Shown here piece by piece: positions 46,375-56,820 of a stretch of DNA of 64,000 bases; position 1 is the first letter of the stretch, and each line of letters opens with the position of its first letter. Location of the stretch: the NCBI GenBank assembly GCA_900110595.1, contig FOEZ01000004.1, forward strand, positions 62,001 through 126,000, given 5' to 3'. The stretch is from Arthrobacter sp. OV608. Its GTDB lineage: Bacteria > Actinomycetota > Actinomycetes > Actinomycetales > Micrococcaceae. The notes beneath the pieces are model-generated. The model was not told the DNA's origin, made no database searches, and saw nothing but the letters and a program-made list of their open reading frames with translations. Position numbers and translations under genes: made by a program.

Positions 46375-47847
46375 GTGGATTGCGTGGACTGGCTCTCCTG
46401 GTTTGACGCCCCGGAATACGAGTTCGCCCGGCAAGTGCTGCAGCGCGGGGTGGCAGCACTGTATTTTGTTGCGTTCCTGTCCTCCCTGAACCAGTTCCCG
46501 GCCTTGCTGGGTGAGCGGGGGCTTCTGCCGGTACCGGAGTACCTGGCAGGTTTCAGCCGCCTGCGCCGGCCCACCCTTTTCCGCTGGCGTTACTCGGACC
46601 GGCTGCTGCGCTGGGTATGCGCGGCAGGTCTTGCAATATCGGCCCTGCTGGTGGCCGGCATCCCGCAGGTGGGGCCGCCGTGGGTCCCGTTGATTGCTTT
46701 CCTGGCGCTGTGGCTGCTCTACATGTCCATCGTGAATGTGGGCCAGACGTTCTACGGCTTCGGCTGGGAGATGCTCCTGCTGGAGGCGGGATTCACGGTG
46801 GCGTTCCTGGGTTCGGACCAGACCGACCCGCCGCGCACCATCCTGATCCTGATCGTGTGGCTCGTGTTCCGGCTCGAATTTGGCGCGGGCATGATCAAGA
46901 TCCGCGGCGGCAGGGAATGGCGGGACCTTACCGCGCTCTACTACCACCACGAGACACAACCCATGCCCGGCCCCCTGAGCCGGCAGGCGCACCTGCTGCC
47001 CAAGCCCCTCCACAAGGTGGAAGTCCTGGGCAACCATTTCGCCCAGCTGATGGTGCCCTTCTTCCTGTTCGCGCCCCAGCCCGTAGCCGGCGTGGCAGCA
47101 GCGGTCGTCATCCTCACCCAGCTGTGGCTGGTGGCTACCGGGAATTTCGCGTGGCTGAACTGGATTGCCATTGTGCTGGCCTTCGCCGCGGTGAGCGATC
47201 CCGTGGCCCACGCAGTGTTCCCGGTGATCCCGCTCGACTGGCACGGTGCCGCGGACCGGGAGACCCCGCTGTGGTGGCTGGTCATCACGCTGGCCGCCAC
47301 CTTGCTGCTGCTGGTCCTCAGCTACTGGCCGCTGCGCAACCTGTTCTCGAAGCGCCAGTTGATGAACGCCAGTTTCAACCGGTGGCAGCTGGTCAACACC
47401 TACGGTGCGTTCGGATCAGTGACGAAGCAGCGCATCGAGATCGTGGTGGAGGGCACGCTGGACAACGCTCCGGACGACTCCTCGGACTGGCGCGAGTACG
47501 GCTTCAAGGGCAAACCCGGGGACCTTAGGCGGGTGCCCCGGCAGTGGGCGCCCTACCACCTGCGGCTGGACTGGCTAATGTGGTTCCTTCCGTTGCGGAC
47601 AGTCCACGAGGAGTGGTTTTACGCCTTCCTGGGCAAGCTGCTGGAGGCGGACCGGCAGACGCTGCGGCTGCTCCGGGACGACCCGTTCGACGGCGAGGCC
47701 CCGCACCTGGTGCGCGTGCGCAGCTACCACTACCGGTTCTCCACCCGGAAGGAGTTCCGCGAAACGGGGAACCGTTGGGTCCGGACGCTGGTCCACGAAC
47801 CGATCCCGCCCGTATCGCTGCGGGGGTCCAGCGGGCGGAGGCGCTAG
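46375..47847 (+). CDS. Lipase maturation factor (LMF1-like) membrane protein
   Basis: About 490 residues if read from GTG 46375 (AGGAGGG 12 bases upstream); GTG 46384 or ATG 46342/46312 are alternatives. WFDAPEYEFARQVLQRGVAALYFVAFLSSLNQFPALLGERGL in outline is the family's N-terminus. At least six transmembrane helices follow, and the C-terminal soluble domain has EIVVEGTLDN and WREYGFKGKPGDL. Animal LMF1 folds lipoprotein lipase dimers in the ER. Bacterial members are uncharacterised. It ends sharing the bases CTAG with the CitE gene on the other strand. Confidence 0.85.
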   Translation: MDCVDWLSWFDAPEYEFARQVLQRGVAALYFVAFLSSLNQFPALLGERGLLPVPEYLAGFSRLRRPTLFRWRYSDRLLRWVCAAGLAISALLVAGIPQVGPPWVPLIAFLALWLLYMSIVNVGQTFYGFGWEMLLLEAGFTVAFLGSDQTDPPRTILILIVWLVFRLEFGAGMIKIRGGREWRDLTALYYHHETQPMPGPLSRQAHLLPKPLHKVEVLGNHFAQLMVPFFLFAPQPVAGVAAAVVILTQLWLVATGNFAWLNWIAIVLAFAAVSDPVAHAVFPVIPLDWHGAADRETPLWWLVITLAATLLLLVLSYWPLRNLFSKRQLMNASFNRWQLVNTYGAFGSVTKQRIEIVVEGTLDNAPDDSSDWREYGFKGKPGDLRRVPRQWAPYHLRLDWLMWFLPLRTVHEEWFYAFLGKLLEADRQTLRLLRDDPFDGEAPHLVRVRSYHYRFSTRKEFRETGNRWVRTLVHEPIPPVSLRGSSGRRR

Positions 47848-48683
47848 ACGCGCTCGCCTTTACGCCGAAGGATGGATTCGGCGTGCTTGAGGATAGGCCC
47901 GTCGACCATCTGGCCCTTGTATTGGAAGACGCCTTGTCCCGCAGCTTCCGCGGCCTGCAGCAATTCTGTTGCAGCGGAGACTTCGGCTTCGGATGGTGCG
48001 TACGCTTCCCGGACCCCGGCGGCCTGGCTGGGGTGGATGCAGGCCTTGGAGCTGAATCCGGAGGCGACGGCGTCGGCGGCTTCAGCAGCCAGTCCGGCAA
48101 GGTCCGGAATGTTGGTGTAGACGGCGTCCACTGCCTCCTTGCCAAACGCCCTGGCGGCGATGAGGACTGTGGAACGGGCGTGCAGCGCAACAGCCCGGTA
48201 GCCGCCGTCGTCCGTCCTGCTGGAGGTCCCGCCCAAAGACGCCAGCAGGTCCTCGGCGCCCCACATCAGTGCCACCACGTTCGGGGCGGCTGCGATGGCG
48301 AGAGCGTTCAGGACGCCGGCCGCCGTTTCGCACAGGGCGATGACCTGGTACCCGGCCAGGGCTTCCAGCTGCACGGCGCTCTCAGCCTTGGCGAGCATCA
48401 CTGTGCGGTACGGCGTGTGGGCCAGGCAGTGCAGGTCCTTCTCGAACTCCTCGGTGCCTGCAGGGTTGACCCGGATAATGGTCCGGCTGGGATCCAGCTC
48501 GGGCGCGTCACCGGCGGCTCCGAGCTGGGCCAGGATGGCACCACGTGCACGTTGCTTGTCCGCCGGAGCCACGGCATCCTCGAGGTCGAGGATCACAGCG
48601 TCCGCGCGGGTGGCGGCTTTCTGGTAGCGCTCGGGCCGGTCAGCGGGGCAAAAAAGCAGGGCGGGGCCCATCACAAAGGTCAT
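47844..48683 (-). CDS. CitE-like CoA-ester lyase (candidate (R)-HMG-CoA / (S)-citramalyl-CoA lyase)
   Basis: Has 279 residues from ATG 48683 ([20 protein letters not shown]), overlapping the MaoC stop as ATGA. HpcH/HpaI-CitE TIM barrel: VILDLEDAVAPADK (metal-binding), RVNPAGTEEFEKDLHCL, ALCETAAGVLNA, and WGAEDLLASLGG. The genomic setting equals that of M. tuberculosis Rv2498c, reported as a bifunctional enzyme for leucine and itaconate breakdown. The same activity is inferred here. Product: acetyl-CoA plus acetoacetate or pyruvate. Confidence 0.85.
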   Translation of the reverse strand: MTFVMGPALLFCPADRPERYQKAATRADAVILDLEDAVAPADKQRARGAILAQLGAAGDAPELDPSRTIIRVNPAGTEEFEKDLHCLAHTPYRTVMLAKAESAVQLEALAGYQVIALCETAAGVLNALAIAAAPNVVALMWGAEDLLASLGGTSSRTDDGGYRAVALHARSTVLIAARAFGKEAVDAVYTNIPDLAGLAAEAADAVASGFSSKACIHPSQAAGVREAYAPSEAEVSAATELLQAAEAAGQGVFQYKGQMVDGPILKHAESILRRKGERV

Positions 48684-49237
48684 ACCGGTATTGTGCCCCC
48701 TTCGCCGCCAAGCTGCTGCCGGTGCGCGTCCCGGGTCCACATCAGGCAGCTGCGCGTGGCCAGGGCCACCACGGTGCCGTCCTGGTTGCGGCCGGTGTGT
48801 TCCATGGTGACGATGCCCTGGCCCGGCCGCGATGCGGAGAGCCGCTTTCCGCTGATGACTGTCTCGGTATAGAGGGTGTCGCCGTGGTACAGCGGATGCG
48901 GGAAGGAGACGTCGGCAAGGCCAAGCTGGGCGATGATGGTCCCCTGGGTCAGCTGCGACACGGACTGGCCCACCACCGTGGCCAGCGTGAACATGGAGTT
49001 GACCAACCGTTGGCCGAACGGCTGCCCGGCGCTCCAGGCCGCGTCCAAGTGCAGGGCCTGGGTGTTCATGGTTAGGGTGGTGAACAGGACGTTGTCCGCT
49101 TCGGTAACGGTCCGGCCGGGCCGGTGGGCGTACAGCACCCCTTCTTCCAGCTCCTCAAAGTACAGGCCGCGCTGCTCGATGACGCGCTGCTCCCCCGCGC
49201 TGGAACCGGAGCCCGCTGGCTCTTTCGCATCCGTCAT
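48680..49237 (-). CDS. MaoC-family (R)-specific enoyl-CoA hydratase
   Basis: Has 185 residues in a hot-dog fold. [36 protein letters not shown] is the usual MaoC start region in outline, and [21 protein letters not shown] follows. Corresponds to Rv2499c in the mycobacterial cluster. Expected role: hydrate 3-methylglutaconyl-CoA (and itaconyl-CoA) to the (R)-type substrate of the CitE lyase. Overlaps by 4 nt at both ends with its neighbours, so it is tightly coupled. Confidence 0.85.
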   Translation of the reverse strand: MTDAKEPAGSGSSAGEQRVIEQRGLYFEELEEGVLYAHRPGRTVTEADNVLFTTLTMNTQALHLDAAWSAGQPFGQRLVNSMFTLATVVGQSVSQLTQGTIIAQLGLADVSFPHPLYHGDTLYTETVISGKRLSASRPGQGIVTMEHTGRNQDGTVVALATRSCLMWTRDAHRQQLGGEGGTIPV

Positions 49238-49998
49238 ACGGTCAGTTCCCGGTCCTCTTCGAAAAGCTCCGCGCCGGTGGCTGCGGCCACTTCCTCCACC
49301 GAAACGTTGGGCGCCAGTTCCCTCAGCACCAGCCGCGAGCCTGAATCATCCGCTACAACATCGATGACTGCCAGGTCTGTGATGATCCGGTCCACACAGC
49401 CCTTGCCGGTCACGGGCAGCGAGCACTGCTTGACGATTTTGGGGTTCCCGTTCCGGTCAACGTGTTCCATCATCACAATGACCTTCTTGGCGCCGAACAC
49501 CAGGTCCATGGCCCCACCCATTCCCTTGACCATCTTTCCCGGAATCATCCAGTTGGCGAGGTCGCCGTTCTGGGCCACTTCCATGGCGCCCAGGACGGCC
49601 ACATCCACGTGGCCGCCGCGGATCATGCCAAAGGATGTGGCGGAATCGAAGAACGCGGCCCCCTTGTTGACCGTGACAGTTTCCTTGCCCGCGTTGATCA
49701 GGTCCGGGTCAACAGCATCCTCCGCGGGATAGGGGCCGACGCCGAGGATTCCGTTTTCGGAGTGCAGCACCACTTCAACGCCGTCAGGGATGTAGTTGGG
49801 GATCAGCGTGGGCATGCCAATGCCCAGATTGACGTACTGGCCGTTGCTCAGTTCGCGGGCCACCCGGGCGGCCAGTTCATTCCTGGTCCAGCCATTGGCG
49901 CCGCTCCCGTCTGCTGCCATCTCATGCTGCTGGGCGGCCCGGCGGTACTCGGGGCGGACGCCTTCCGGCCGCGGTGCATAGGGGCTGTTCGGGTCCAT
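49234..49998 (-). CDS. scoB: 3-oxoacid CoA-transferase subunit B
   Basis: Has 254 residues from ATG 49998 ([16 protein letters not shown]). The catalytic Glu is in [33 protein letters not shown] and [14 protein letters not shown] are family blocks. The first 35 or so residues are an unconserved extension, and an internal start near MAADGSG is possible. Pairs with subunit A, 2 bp upstream. It transfers CoA from succinyl-CoA to acetoacetate, the product of the leucine pathway. Confidence 0.92.
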   Translation of the reverse strand: MDPNSPYAPRPEGVRPEYRRAAQQHEMAADGSGANGWTRNELAARVARELSNGQYVNLGIGMPTLIPNYIPDGVEVVLHSENGILGVGPYPAEDAVDPDLINAGKETVTVNKGAAFFDSATSFGMIRGGHVDVAVLGAMEVAQNGDLANWMIPGKMVKGMGGAMDLVFGAKKVIVMMEHVDRNGNPKIVKQCSLPVTGKGCVDRIITDLAVIDVVADDSGSRLVLRELAPNVSVEEVAAATGAELFEEDRELTV

Positions 49999-50000
49999 GG

Positions 50001-50822
50001 CTACGCTCCTGCCTGCGGGTTGCTGCTGTTTTGGTTGGACGCGTGGGCGTGGCTGCCGTTCCCGGCCGCCGGAGCCAGGGCAACTGTCCGTTTCTCGATG
50101 CGCTTCTCGGCGTTCGCGGCCAGGACTACCCGCTGGACGAAGATTCCGGGGGTGTGGATGTGTTCGGGATCCAGCTCGCCCGGCTCCACGAGTTCCTCCA
50201 CCTCGGCAATGGTGATGCGGCCGGCCATCGCACAGAGCGGGTTGAAGTTCATGGCCGTGGCATGGAACACCAGGTTTCCGTGCCGGTCGCCCTTCCATGC
50301 ATGGACCAGCCCGAAGTCCGGCGCCAGCGCCTCTTCCAGCACGTAGTCCACCCCGGCGAAGGAGCGCACCTCCTTTGGTGCGGATGCGATCGCTACCCGG
50401 CCTTCGGCGTCGTACTTTTGCGGCAGGCCGCCCTCGGACACCTGGGTGCCCACCCCGGCTTTGGTGTAGAAAGCCGGGATGCCGGCGCCGCCGGCGCGGA
50501 GTTTTTCGGCCAGCGTTCCCTGCGGCGTCAGAACCACTTCGAGTTCGCCGGCGAGGTATTGCCGGGCGAACTCCTTGTTCTCGCCCACATAGGAGCTGAT
50601 GGTGCGGCGGATCCGGCCGTCGCGCAGCAGGATGCCCAGGCCCCAGTCGTCCACGCCGCAGTTGTTGCTCACCGTTTCCAGTTCCGAGGTTCCGGCCTTG
50701 TGCAGCGCGTCAATGAGGGTGACCGGGATTCCGCACAAACCGAAACCGCCCACGGCCAGGGAAGCGCCGTCCGGGATGTCCGCCACGGCTTCCTCAGCGG
50801 AGGCAACAACCTTGTTAATCAT
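50001..50822 (-). CDS. scoA: 3-oxoacid CoA-transferase subunit A
   Basis: Has 273 residues. [32 protein letters not shown] in outline, the CoA-binding region [10 protein letters not shown], and [29 protein letters not shown] are diagnostic. A C-terminal tail of about 25 residues ([19 protein letters not shown]) is unusual, and is Asn/Ser/His-rich. Starts 51 bp after the acyl-CoA dehydrogenase stop. Confidence 0.92.
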   Translation of the reverse strand: MINKVVASAEEAVADIPDGASLAVGGFGLCGIPVTLIDALHKAGTSELETVSNNCGVDDWGLGILLRDGRIRRTISSYVGENKEFARQYLAGELEVVLTPQGTLAEKLRAGGAGIPAFYTKAGVGTQVSEGGLPQKYDAEGRVAIASAPKEVRSFAGVDYVLEEALAPDFGLVHAWKGDRHGNLVFHATAMNFNPLCAMAGRITIAEVEELVEPGELDPEHIHTPGIFVQRVVLAANAEKRIEKRTVALAPAAGNGSHAHASNQNSSNPQAGA

Positions 50823-50872
50823 CGGTGATCCTTTCAGGCCGGCTACAGTCCCTGTCCATACAAACCCGGTGG

Positions 50873-52036
50873 CTAGAAACCAAGTTCGCGGGCGATCAGC
50901 ATCAGCTGGACCTCCGTGGTGCCCTCCCCCACCTCAAGGATCTTGGAGTCGCGGTAGTGGCGCGCCACGGTGAACTCGTTGATGAAGCCATAGCCGCCGA
51001 ACACCTGGGTGGCATCCCGCGCATTGTCCATGGCCGCCTCGCCTGCGACCATCTTAGCGATGGCCGCCTGGGTCTTGAACGGCTTCCCGGCAAGCATGCG
51101 GGAGGCCGCATCGTAGTAGGCCAGGCGGGCGGTGTGGGCCCTTGCCTCCATGCGTGCGATCTTGAACGAGATGGCCTGGTACTTGCCGATCTGGTGTCCA
51201 AAGGCGCTGCGTTCCTTGGCGTACTTAACCGAGAGGTCCACGCAGCCCTGGGCCGCACCCGTGGCCAGGGCTGCAATGGCGATGCGGCCCTCGTCCAGGA
51301 TGGACAAGAAGTTGGCGTATCCGCGGCCTTCCTCACCCAGCAGGTTTTCTTCCGGAACGCGGACGTCCTTCAGGGTCAGCGGGTGGGTGTCCGAGGCGTT
51401 CCAGCCCACCTTGTTGTAGGGCTTCTCGGCTTTGAAGCCGGGCGTGTCAGTGGGAACCAGGATGGTGGAGATTTCCTTCTGGATCGAGCCGTCCGCGCGT
51501 TCCTTCTGCCCGGTGACCGCGGTGACGGTGACCAGGCGGGTGATGTCCGTGCCGGAGTTGGTGATGAACTCCTTGTTGCCGTTGATCACCCACTCGCCGC
51601 CCTCCCGCCGGGCGTGGGTCTTGGTGCCGCCGGCATCCGATCCTGCTTCCGGCTCGGTCAGGCCAAAGCCGGCGAGCGCCTGGCCGGACGCGAGCATGGG
51701 CAGCCACTCCTGCTTCTGCTCCTCGGTGCCGAAACGATAGACGGGCATGGCTCCCAGGGACACCCCGGCTTCGAGCGTGATTGCCACAGACTGGTCCACC
51801 CGGCCCAGCTGCTCCAGCGCGAGGGCCAGGGCGAAATAGTCCCCGCCCATTCCGCCGAATTCCTCCGGGAAGGGCAGCCCGAACAGGCCCATCTCCGCCA
51901 TCTGCTTGACCACCTCGTACGGGAAGCTGTGCTCCTCGTCGTGCTTGGCCGATACCGGGGCCACTACTTCGTCGGCGAATTCGCGGACGGTGTTGCTGAG
52001 GTCCTGGTATTCCTCGCTGAGTTCAAAACCTGCCAT
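50873..52036 (-). CDS. Acyl-CoA dehydrogenase, probable isovaleryl-CoA dehydrogenase
   Basis: Flavoprotein with 387 residues. Signature [17 protein letters not shown], the FAD-binding mid region, [20 protein letters not shown], and [12 protein letters not shown] near the C-terminus with the following [16 protein letters not shown]. In the M. tuberculosis cluster the equivalent is Rv2500c (FadE19). Placement next to the biotin carboxylase supports oxidation of isovaleryl-CoA or another branched acyl-CoA to the enoyl form. Starts 2 bp after the carboxylase alpha stop. Confidence 0.9.
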   Translation of the reverse strand: MAGFELSEEYQDLSNTVREFADEVVAPVSAKHDEEHSFPYEVVKQMAEMGLFGLPFPEEFGGMGGDYFALALALEQLGRVDQSVAITLEAGVSLGAMPVYRFGTEEQKQEWLPMLASGQALAGFGLTEPEAGSDAGGTKTHARREGGEWVINGNKEFITNSGTDITRLVTVTAVTGQKERADGSIQKEISTILVPTDTPGFKAEKPYNKVGWNASDTHPLTLKDVRVPEENLLGEEGRGYANFLSILDEGRIAIAALATGAAQGCVDLSVKYAKERSAFGHQIGKYQAISFKIARMEARAHTARLAYYDAASRMLAGKPFKTQAAIAKMVAGEAAMDNARDATQVFGGYGFINEFTVARHYRDSKILEVGEGTTEVQLMLIARELGF

Positions 52037-52038
52037 GG

Positions 52039-54291
52039 CTAGGCTCCTTTGCCTGTTGCGTCTATGTCTGGGGCTGCATCTCTGTTTGCTGTTGTGTCTG
52101 TGGGGTTGGTGCTCTCAGCAGCGGGGTGCGGATGAATGGTGGCCAGCACCTGGTCCGCCTTCACGAGGTCGCCGGGACGGGTGGTGAGGTGCACTGTTCC
52201 GTCCAGCGGAGCCAGCAGCTGGTGCTCCATCTTCATGGCCTCCACCGAAACGAGTACCTGCCCATTGGTGACGGCGTCACCGTCACTGACCGGAACGGAC
52301 ACCACCGTTCCCGGCATGGGCGAACGCACGCCCGGATCGGCGGCGCCCTCCTCCCGCTGGATGGCCGCAAGCACCCGTTCAAGCCGCGACTCCCGGGTCA
52401 GGACTTCCAGCCGGCAGGACCAGCCCCCGTTGCCGAGGAAAATTTCCGCAGGCAGAAGGTTGTCAAAGCCGGGTGGATGCGGTCCGGGCTGCACCCTGGC
52501 CAGCGAGTACGTTGCGGACTCACCGTCAAGGGTGATTTCAGCGTGGCCGGCACCGGGGAAACTCAGTGTGGCTTCACGCCCGGCGCCACCATCCACGCCA
52601 ACGGTGGCAGTCCCCTGCCGTGGGGATTCAAGCACCTGCACTGTTGCGACACCGCCGTCGGGCGTTCCCAGGCTGATCCGGCGGGGTGCCGCCGCTCCGA
52701 GCCGCCAGCCGTTGCGGGCGTGCCACGGGCCGGCCGGTAACTCCCCGCCCTCTGTTTCCTCCGCCGCAATTGCGAAGAGCGCCGCGGCCACCAGTTCCGC
52801 GTCACCCACGCGGCGGAAGGCCAGATCCGGCAGTTTGCGCTCGATCAGGCCGGTGTCCAGTCGGCCGGCGCGGACGTCGGGATCGTTGATCAGCAGCCGC
52901 AGGTATTCGACGTTGGTGTCCAGGCCCAGGGCCGTGTAGCCGGCGAGCGCAGTGTCCAGCGTTTCCAGGGCTGTGGTGCGGTCTTCGCCCCAGGCGATGA
53001 CCTTGGACATCATGGGGTCGTAGCTGGAGGACAGCTTCAGCCCCTCCACCAGGGAGGAGTCCACCCTGATCCGGCCCTTCCCGGCAGCCGCCTCCACGCC
53101 GGGGGTGCTTCCATGCCGCTGTCCGGGAGTGGGCAGTTCGTCCAGCAGGAGAACCGTCCCGGTGCACGGCAGGAAGTTCTTCTCGGGGACTTCGGCGTAA
53201 ACGCGCGCTTCCACCGCATGTCCATTGAGTTCGACGTCGGCCTGCCGGACGGTGAGTTCCTCGCCGGCGGCGATCCGCACCTGCCACTCCACCAGGTCCA
53301 CGCCGGTGACCATCTCGGTAACCGGGTGCTCCACCTGCAGGCGGGTGTTCATCTCCATGAAGTAGAACTCATCCGGCGCCTCGTCCGAGACCAGGAACTC
53401 GACGGTTCCGGCGCCACTGTAATTGACGCTGCGCGCAGCGTTGCAGGCGGCCTCGCCAATGCGGGCGCGGATGGCGCCGCCGTCGGGCAGGGCTTCCAGC
53501 AACGGCGAAGGGGCCTCCTCGATGACTTTTTGGTGCCGCCGCTGCAGGGAGCATTCACGCTCGCCCAGCTGGATGACGTTGCCATGGTTGTCAGCGAGCA
53601 CCTGCACTTCGATGTGCCGCGGCGTGGATACCAGGCGCTCGAGGAAAAGGGTGTCATCGCCGAAAGCGCTGGCTGCCACGCGCCGGGCGGTGGCCAGGGT
53701 GGCCGGGAGGTCCTCGGGGCGTTCCACCACGTGCATGCCCTTGCCGCCTCCGCCCGCGGAGGGCTTAATCAGGAGCGGAAACCCGACAGCGCCGGCGGCC
53801 TGGATCAACTGCTCATCGGCCATGCCGGGCTTCGCTATCCCCGGAACCACGGGGACACCGTAGCCGGCAACGTGGTTTTTGGAGCGGATCTTGTCCCCCA
53901 TCATGTTCAGCGCCCCGATGCCGGGGCCGATGAACGTGATGCCGGCCTGGTCCAAGGCGCGGGCAAAGTCGGCGTTTTCGCTCAGGAAGCCGTAGCCCGG
54001 GTGCACCGCTTCGGCCCCGGTCTTACGACAGGCTTCAAGGATGGCGTCGATGTTCAGGTAGCTCTCTGCTGCCGCGGCGGGGCCGATCCGAACGGCGGTG
54101 TCAGCTTCGCGGACGTGCCGGGCGCCGGCGTCGGCATCGCTGTATACGGCGACCGAACGGATGCCGAGGGCGCGCAGGGTACGGATGACCCGGCAGGCGA
54201 TCTCGCCGCGGTTGGCCACCAGGACTGTGCCGAAGAGAGGTTTCCGGGCTATGGGCGTGGTGGCAAGGGAAGGCGTGGTCATGGGGTTCAC
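52039..54291 (-). CDS. Biotin-dependent acyl-CoA carboxylase alpha subunit (methylcrotonyl-CoA type)
   Basis: Has 750 residues. An N-terminal biotin carboxylase domain ([21 protein letters not shown], the ATP loop [27 protein letters not shown]), a BT/linker domain (about 480-650) and a C-terminal BCCP with the biotinylated lysine in [12 protein letters not shown] 25-residue disordered tail follows. Start and beta-subunit stop overlap as ATGA. The M. tuberculosis counterpart is AccA1 (Rv2501c). Confidence 0.94.
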   Translation of the reverse strand: MNPMTTPSLATTPIARKPLFGTVLVANRGEIACRVIRTLRALGIRSVAVYSDADAGARHVREADTAVRIGPAAAAESYLNIDAILEACRKTGAEAVHPGYGFLSENADFARALDQAGITFIGPGIGALNMMGDKIRSKNHVAGYGVPVVPGIAKPGMADEQLIQAAGAVGFPLLIKPSAGGGGKGMHVVERPEDLPATLATARRVAASAFGDDTLFLERLVSTPRHIEVQVLADNHGNVIQLGERECSLQRRHQKVIEEAPSPLLEALPDGGAIRARIGEAACNAARSVNYSGAGTVEFLVSDEAPDEFYFMEMNTRLQVEHPVTEMVTGVDLVEWQVRIAAGEELTVRQADVELNGHAVEARVYAEVPEKNFLPCTGTVLLLDELPTPGQRHGSTPGVEAAAGKGRIRVDSSLVEGLKLSSSYDPMMSKVIAWGEDRTTALETLDTALAGYTALGLDTNVEYLRLLINDPDVRAGRLDTGLIERKLPDLAFRRVGDAELVAAALFAIAAEETEGGELPAGPWHARNGWRLGAAAPRRISLGTPDGGVATVQVLESPRQGTATVGVDGGAGREATLSFPGAGHAEITLDGESATYSLARVQPGPHPPGFDNLLPAEIFLGNGGWSCRLEVLTRESRLERVLAAIQREEGAADPGVRSPMPGTVVSVPVSDGDAVTNGQVLVSVEAMKMEHQLLAPLDGTVHLTTRPGDLVKADQVLATIHPHPAAESTNPTDTTANRDAAPDIDATGKGA

Positions 54292-55895
54292 ATCCTGAAG
54301 AGGCCGAAGGAGGTTTCCGGCAGCGGGGTTCGGGACACCACGTCGAGCGCCAGGCCCAGGACCATGCGGGTGTCGGCGGGATCAATCACGCCGTCATCCC
54401 ATAACCGGGCGGTGGAGTAGTACGGGCTGCCCTGGTCCTCGTATTGCCGGCGGATGGGCGCCTTGAAGGCTTCCTCGTCCTCGGCGGACCACTCCTGGCC
54501 GGCTGCCTCGTACTGCTCACGCTTGACGGTGGCCAGGACGCTGGACGCCTGGTTGCCGCCCATCACGGAAATGCGCGCCGCGGGCCACATCCAGAGGAAC
54601 CGCGGCGAGTACGCGCGGCCGCACATGGAGTAGTTTCCTGCGCCGAACGAGCCGCCGATGACCACTGTCAGCTTAGGCACCCGGGCGGTGGCGACGGCCG
54701 TCACCATCTTGGCGCCGTTTTTGGCGATGCCGCCTTGCTCGGCGTCCCTGCCCACCATAAAACCGGAGATATTCTGCAGGAACAGCAGCGGGATCCCGCG
54801 CTGGTCGCACAGTTCGATGAAGTGCGCGCCCTTGAGCGAGGACTCGCTGAACAGCACACCGTTGTTGGCCACGATGCCCACCGGATGCCCGTGCAGGCGG
54901 GCGAAACCCGTCACCAGGGTGGTGCCGTACTCCTTTTTGAATTCGTGGAACCTGCTGCCGTCCACCAGCCGGGCAATGACCTCATGGACGTCGTAGGCGG
55001 CGTTGACGTCCGTGGGCACGGCACCATAAAGCCCTTCAGGTTCTGTGACGGGTTCGACGGCGGCACTCACGTCCCACGCCGGCGGTGCGATAGGAGGCAG
55101 GGTGGCAACGATGTCGCGGATGATCTGCAGGGCGTGTTCATCGTTCTCTGCAAGATGGTCCGTCACGCCGGAGATCCTGGAGTGGACGTCCCCGCCACCG
55201 AGCTCCTCGGGGCTGACGATTTCACCGATCGCCGCCTTCACCAGCGGCGGTCCGCCCAGGAAGATGGTGCCCTGGTTACGGACGATCACGGTTTCATCGC
55301 TCATCGCGGGAACGTAGGCGCCGCCGGCCGTGCACGAGCCCATCACAGAGGCGATCTGCGGAATCTTGGCCGCCGAGAGCCGGGCCTGGTTGTAGAAGAT
55401 CCGGCCGAAGTGGTCCCGGTCCGGGAAAACCTCATCCTGTTTGGGCAGGAAGGCGCCGCCGGAGTCCACCAGGTAGATGCACGGCAACCGGTTTTCCAGC
55501 GCGATCTCCTGGGCCCGGAGGTGCTTCTTGACGGTCATCGGGTAGTAGGTTCCGCCCTTGACCGTGGCGTCGTTGGAGATGACCAGCACATGGCGGCCGT
55601 GGACCAGTCCTATCCCGGCGATCACTCCTGCGCCGGGAGCCTCGTTGTTGTACATCCCGTTGGCTGCGAGCGGGGCAATTTCGAGGAACGGGCTGCCGTC
55701 ATCCAGCAGCTGGTCGATGCGCTCACGCGGCAACAGCTTCCCCCGGGCCACATGGCGCTGCCGGGATTTCTCCGGTCCGCCCAGGGCGGCGTCGGCGAGT
55801 TTCTTCCGCAACTCTTCGGCAAGCTCACGCTGGGCGGCACGGTTGGCCGCAAACGCCTCTGCAGCCTCATCGAGCCGGGTGGCAAGGGTCTCCAT
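54288..55895 (-). CDS. Acyl-CoA carboxylase beta subunit (methylcrotonyl-CoA type)
   Basis: Carboxyltransferase with 535 residues from ATG 55895 ([15 protein letters not shown]); an ATG at 55937 would add 14. [65 protein letters not shown] and [22 protein letters not shown] are typical of MCC beta; length and the last block favour MCC over propionyl-CoA carboxylase. Counterpart of AccD1 (Rv2502c). First gene of the leftward leucine operon. Confidence 0.93.
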   Translation of the reverse strand: METLATRLDEAAEAFAANRAAQRELAEELRKKLADAALGGPEKSRQRHVARGKLLPRERIDQLLDDGSPFLEIAPLAANGMYNNEAPGAGVIAGIGLVHGRHVLVISNDATVKGGTYYPMTVKKHLRAQEIALENRLPCIYLVDSGGAFLPKQDEVFPDRDHFGRIFYNQARLSAAKIPQIASVMGSCTAGGAYVPAMSDETVIVRNQGTIFLGGPPLVKAAIGEIVSPEELGGGDVHSRISGVTDHLAENDEHALQIIRDIVATLPPIAPPAWDVSAAVEPVTEPEGLYGAVPTDVNAAYDVHEVIARLVDGSRFHEFKKEYGTTLVTGFARLHGHPVGIVANNGVLFSESSLKGAHFIELCDQRGIPLLFLQNISGFMVGRDAEQGGIAKNGAKMVTAVATARVPKLTVVIGGSFGAGNYSMCGRAYSPRFLWMWPAARISVMGGNQASSVLATVKREQYEAAGQEWSAEDEEAFKAPIRRQYEDQGSPYYSTARLWDDGVIDPADTRMVLGLALDVVSRTPLPETSFGLFRM

Positions 55896-55940
55896 TGACG
55901 GTCCGTTCCTGTTCCGATCCGAGTACTGCTTGGGCAACTC

Positions 55941-55985
55941 GGTTAGTGCTCAATAACTGAAATTCAGGTTAGTCTGGATTAACTG
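55941..55985. promoter_or_regulatory. Two operator-like copies between the carboxylase operon and tetR
   Basis: GGTTAGTGCTCAATAACTG (55941-55959) and GGTTAGTCTGGATTAACTG (55967-55985) share GGTTAGT-N4-A-N-TAACTG, each an imperfect inverted repeat of GTTA...TAAC. They are 26 bp apart, start to start. They lie between the divergent starts of the carboxylase beta gene and the TetR gene. Probable binding sites for that TetR. Confidence 0.7.
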
Positions 55986-56040
55986 TGAAGTCCACCACAC
56001 AGCCGCTCTTGCTAGAATCTGCGGGATCCGAGGAGGAAAT

Positions 56041-56763
56041 GTGCGCAGTACCGACGCCACGCAGACCGGCGCTGCCCGGACCCGCCCGTCACTGCAGGGT
56101 TCATCTATACAGGGTTCATCAGCACAGGGCCCGCCAACACCCGCCCCATCAACACCGGCCCGATCAACACAGCGCGGGCAGGCGAAGGAGAGCCGCAGGC
56201 AGGCGCTGCTCTCGGCTGCGGCGTCACTGTTTGCGGTGAACGGGTTCAACCGCGTTTCCCTGGAGGACCTGGGGGCGGCCGCCGGGGTCAGCGGGCCTGC
56301 CGTGTACCGGCATTTCCCCGGCAAACAGGCGGTCCTCGCGGACCTTCTGGTCACCGTCAGCCAGGAACTGCTGGACGGCGGCCGCCAGGTCGTGGCCCGC
56401 AACGCGGACCCTGCCTCCGCCCTGCGCTGCCTGGTGGAATTCCAGGTGGACTTCGCCCTGGGCAAGCCGGACGTCATCCGTGTCCAGGACAGGGATTTCA
56501 GCAACCTATCCGAACAGGACCAGGCGGCAGTGCGGGCGCTCCAACTGAGTTATGTCGAGGTCTGGGTGGACGTCCTCGCCAAGCTGCACCCGGACACGGA
56601 TATCGCCGAACTCCGGATGCGGGCGCATGCCACGTTTGGACTGATCAACTCCACGCCACACTCAGTGCGCAGCCACGGCCGCAAAATGGCCGCCCGTTCC
56701 GCCCGGCCCCTGCTGGAAAGCATGGCGCTGGCCGCGCTGCTGGTGGACGCCCCGCAGGACTAG
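56041..56763 (+). CDS. TetR family regulator of the leucine/acyl-CoA cluster
   Basis: Has 240 residues with a GTG start at 56041 preceded by GAGGAGG. Residues 1-45 form a Ser/Thr/Pro/Gln arm of five-residue repeats. The helix-turn-helix is ALLSAAASLFAVNGFNRVSLEDLGAAAGVSGPAVYRHF, in outline. The C-terminal domain (LRCLVEFQVDFALGKPDVIRV) is like regulators of acyl-CoA catabolism. It occupies the position of Rv2506 in mycobacteria. An acyl-CoA intermediate is the likely inducer (inference). Confidence 0.92.
   Translation: MRSTDATQTGAARTRPSLQGSSIQGSSAQGPPTPAPSTPARSTQRGQAKESRRQALLSAAASLFAVNGFNRVSLEDLGAAAGVSGPAVYRHFPGKQAVLADLLVTVSQELLDGGRQVVARNADPASALRCLVEFQVDFALGKPDVIRVQDRDFSNLSEQDQAAVRALQLSYVEVWVDVLAKLHPDTDIAELRMRAHATFGLINSTPHSVRSHGRKMAARSARPLLESMALAALLVDAPQD
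56097..56171 (+). repeat. Five 15-bp coding repeats in the TetR N-terminal arm
   Basis: Units start at 56097, 56112, 56127, 56142 and 56157. The first two differ at a few positions (GGGTTCATCTATACA, GGGTTCATCAGCACA); the last three are more diverged. The peptide reads GSSIQ, GSSAQ, GPPTP, APSTP, ARSTQ. Confidence 0.8.
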
Positions 56764-56820
56764 GACACCCGCGCGTGGGATTGACCCGTTGGGGAATCGC
56801 ATTCACCTTTACACGGGGAC

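Noticed and set aside
55985..56239. 84-residue frame overlapping the start of the TetR gene
   Set aside because: Shadow of the repetitive TetR N-terminal arm; the GTG at 56041 has the strong Shine-Dalgarno and leads into the real helix-turn-helix.
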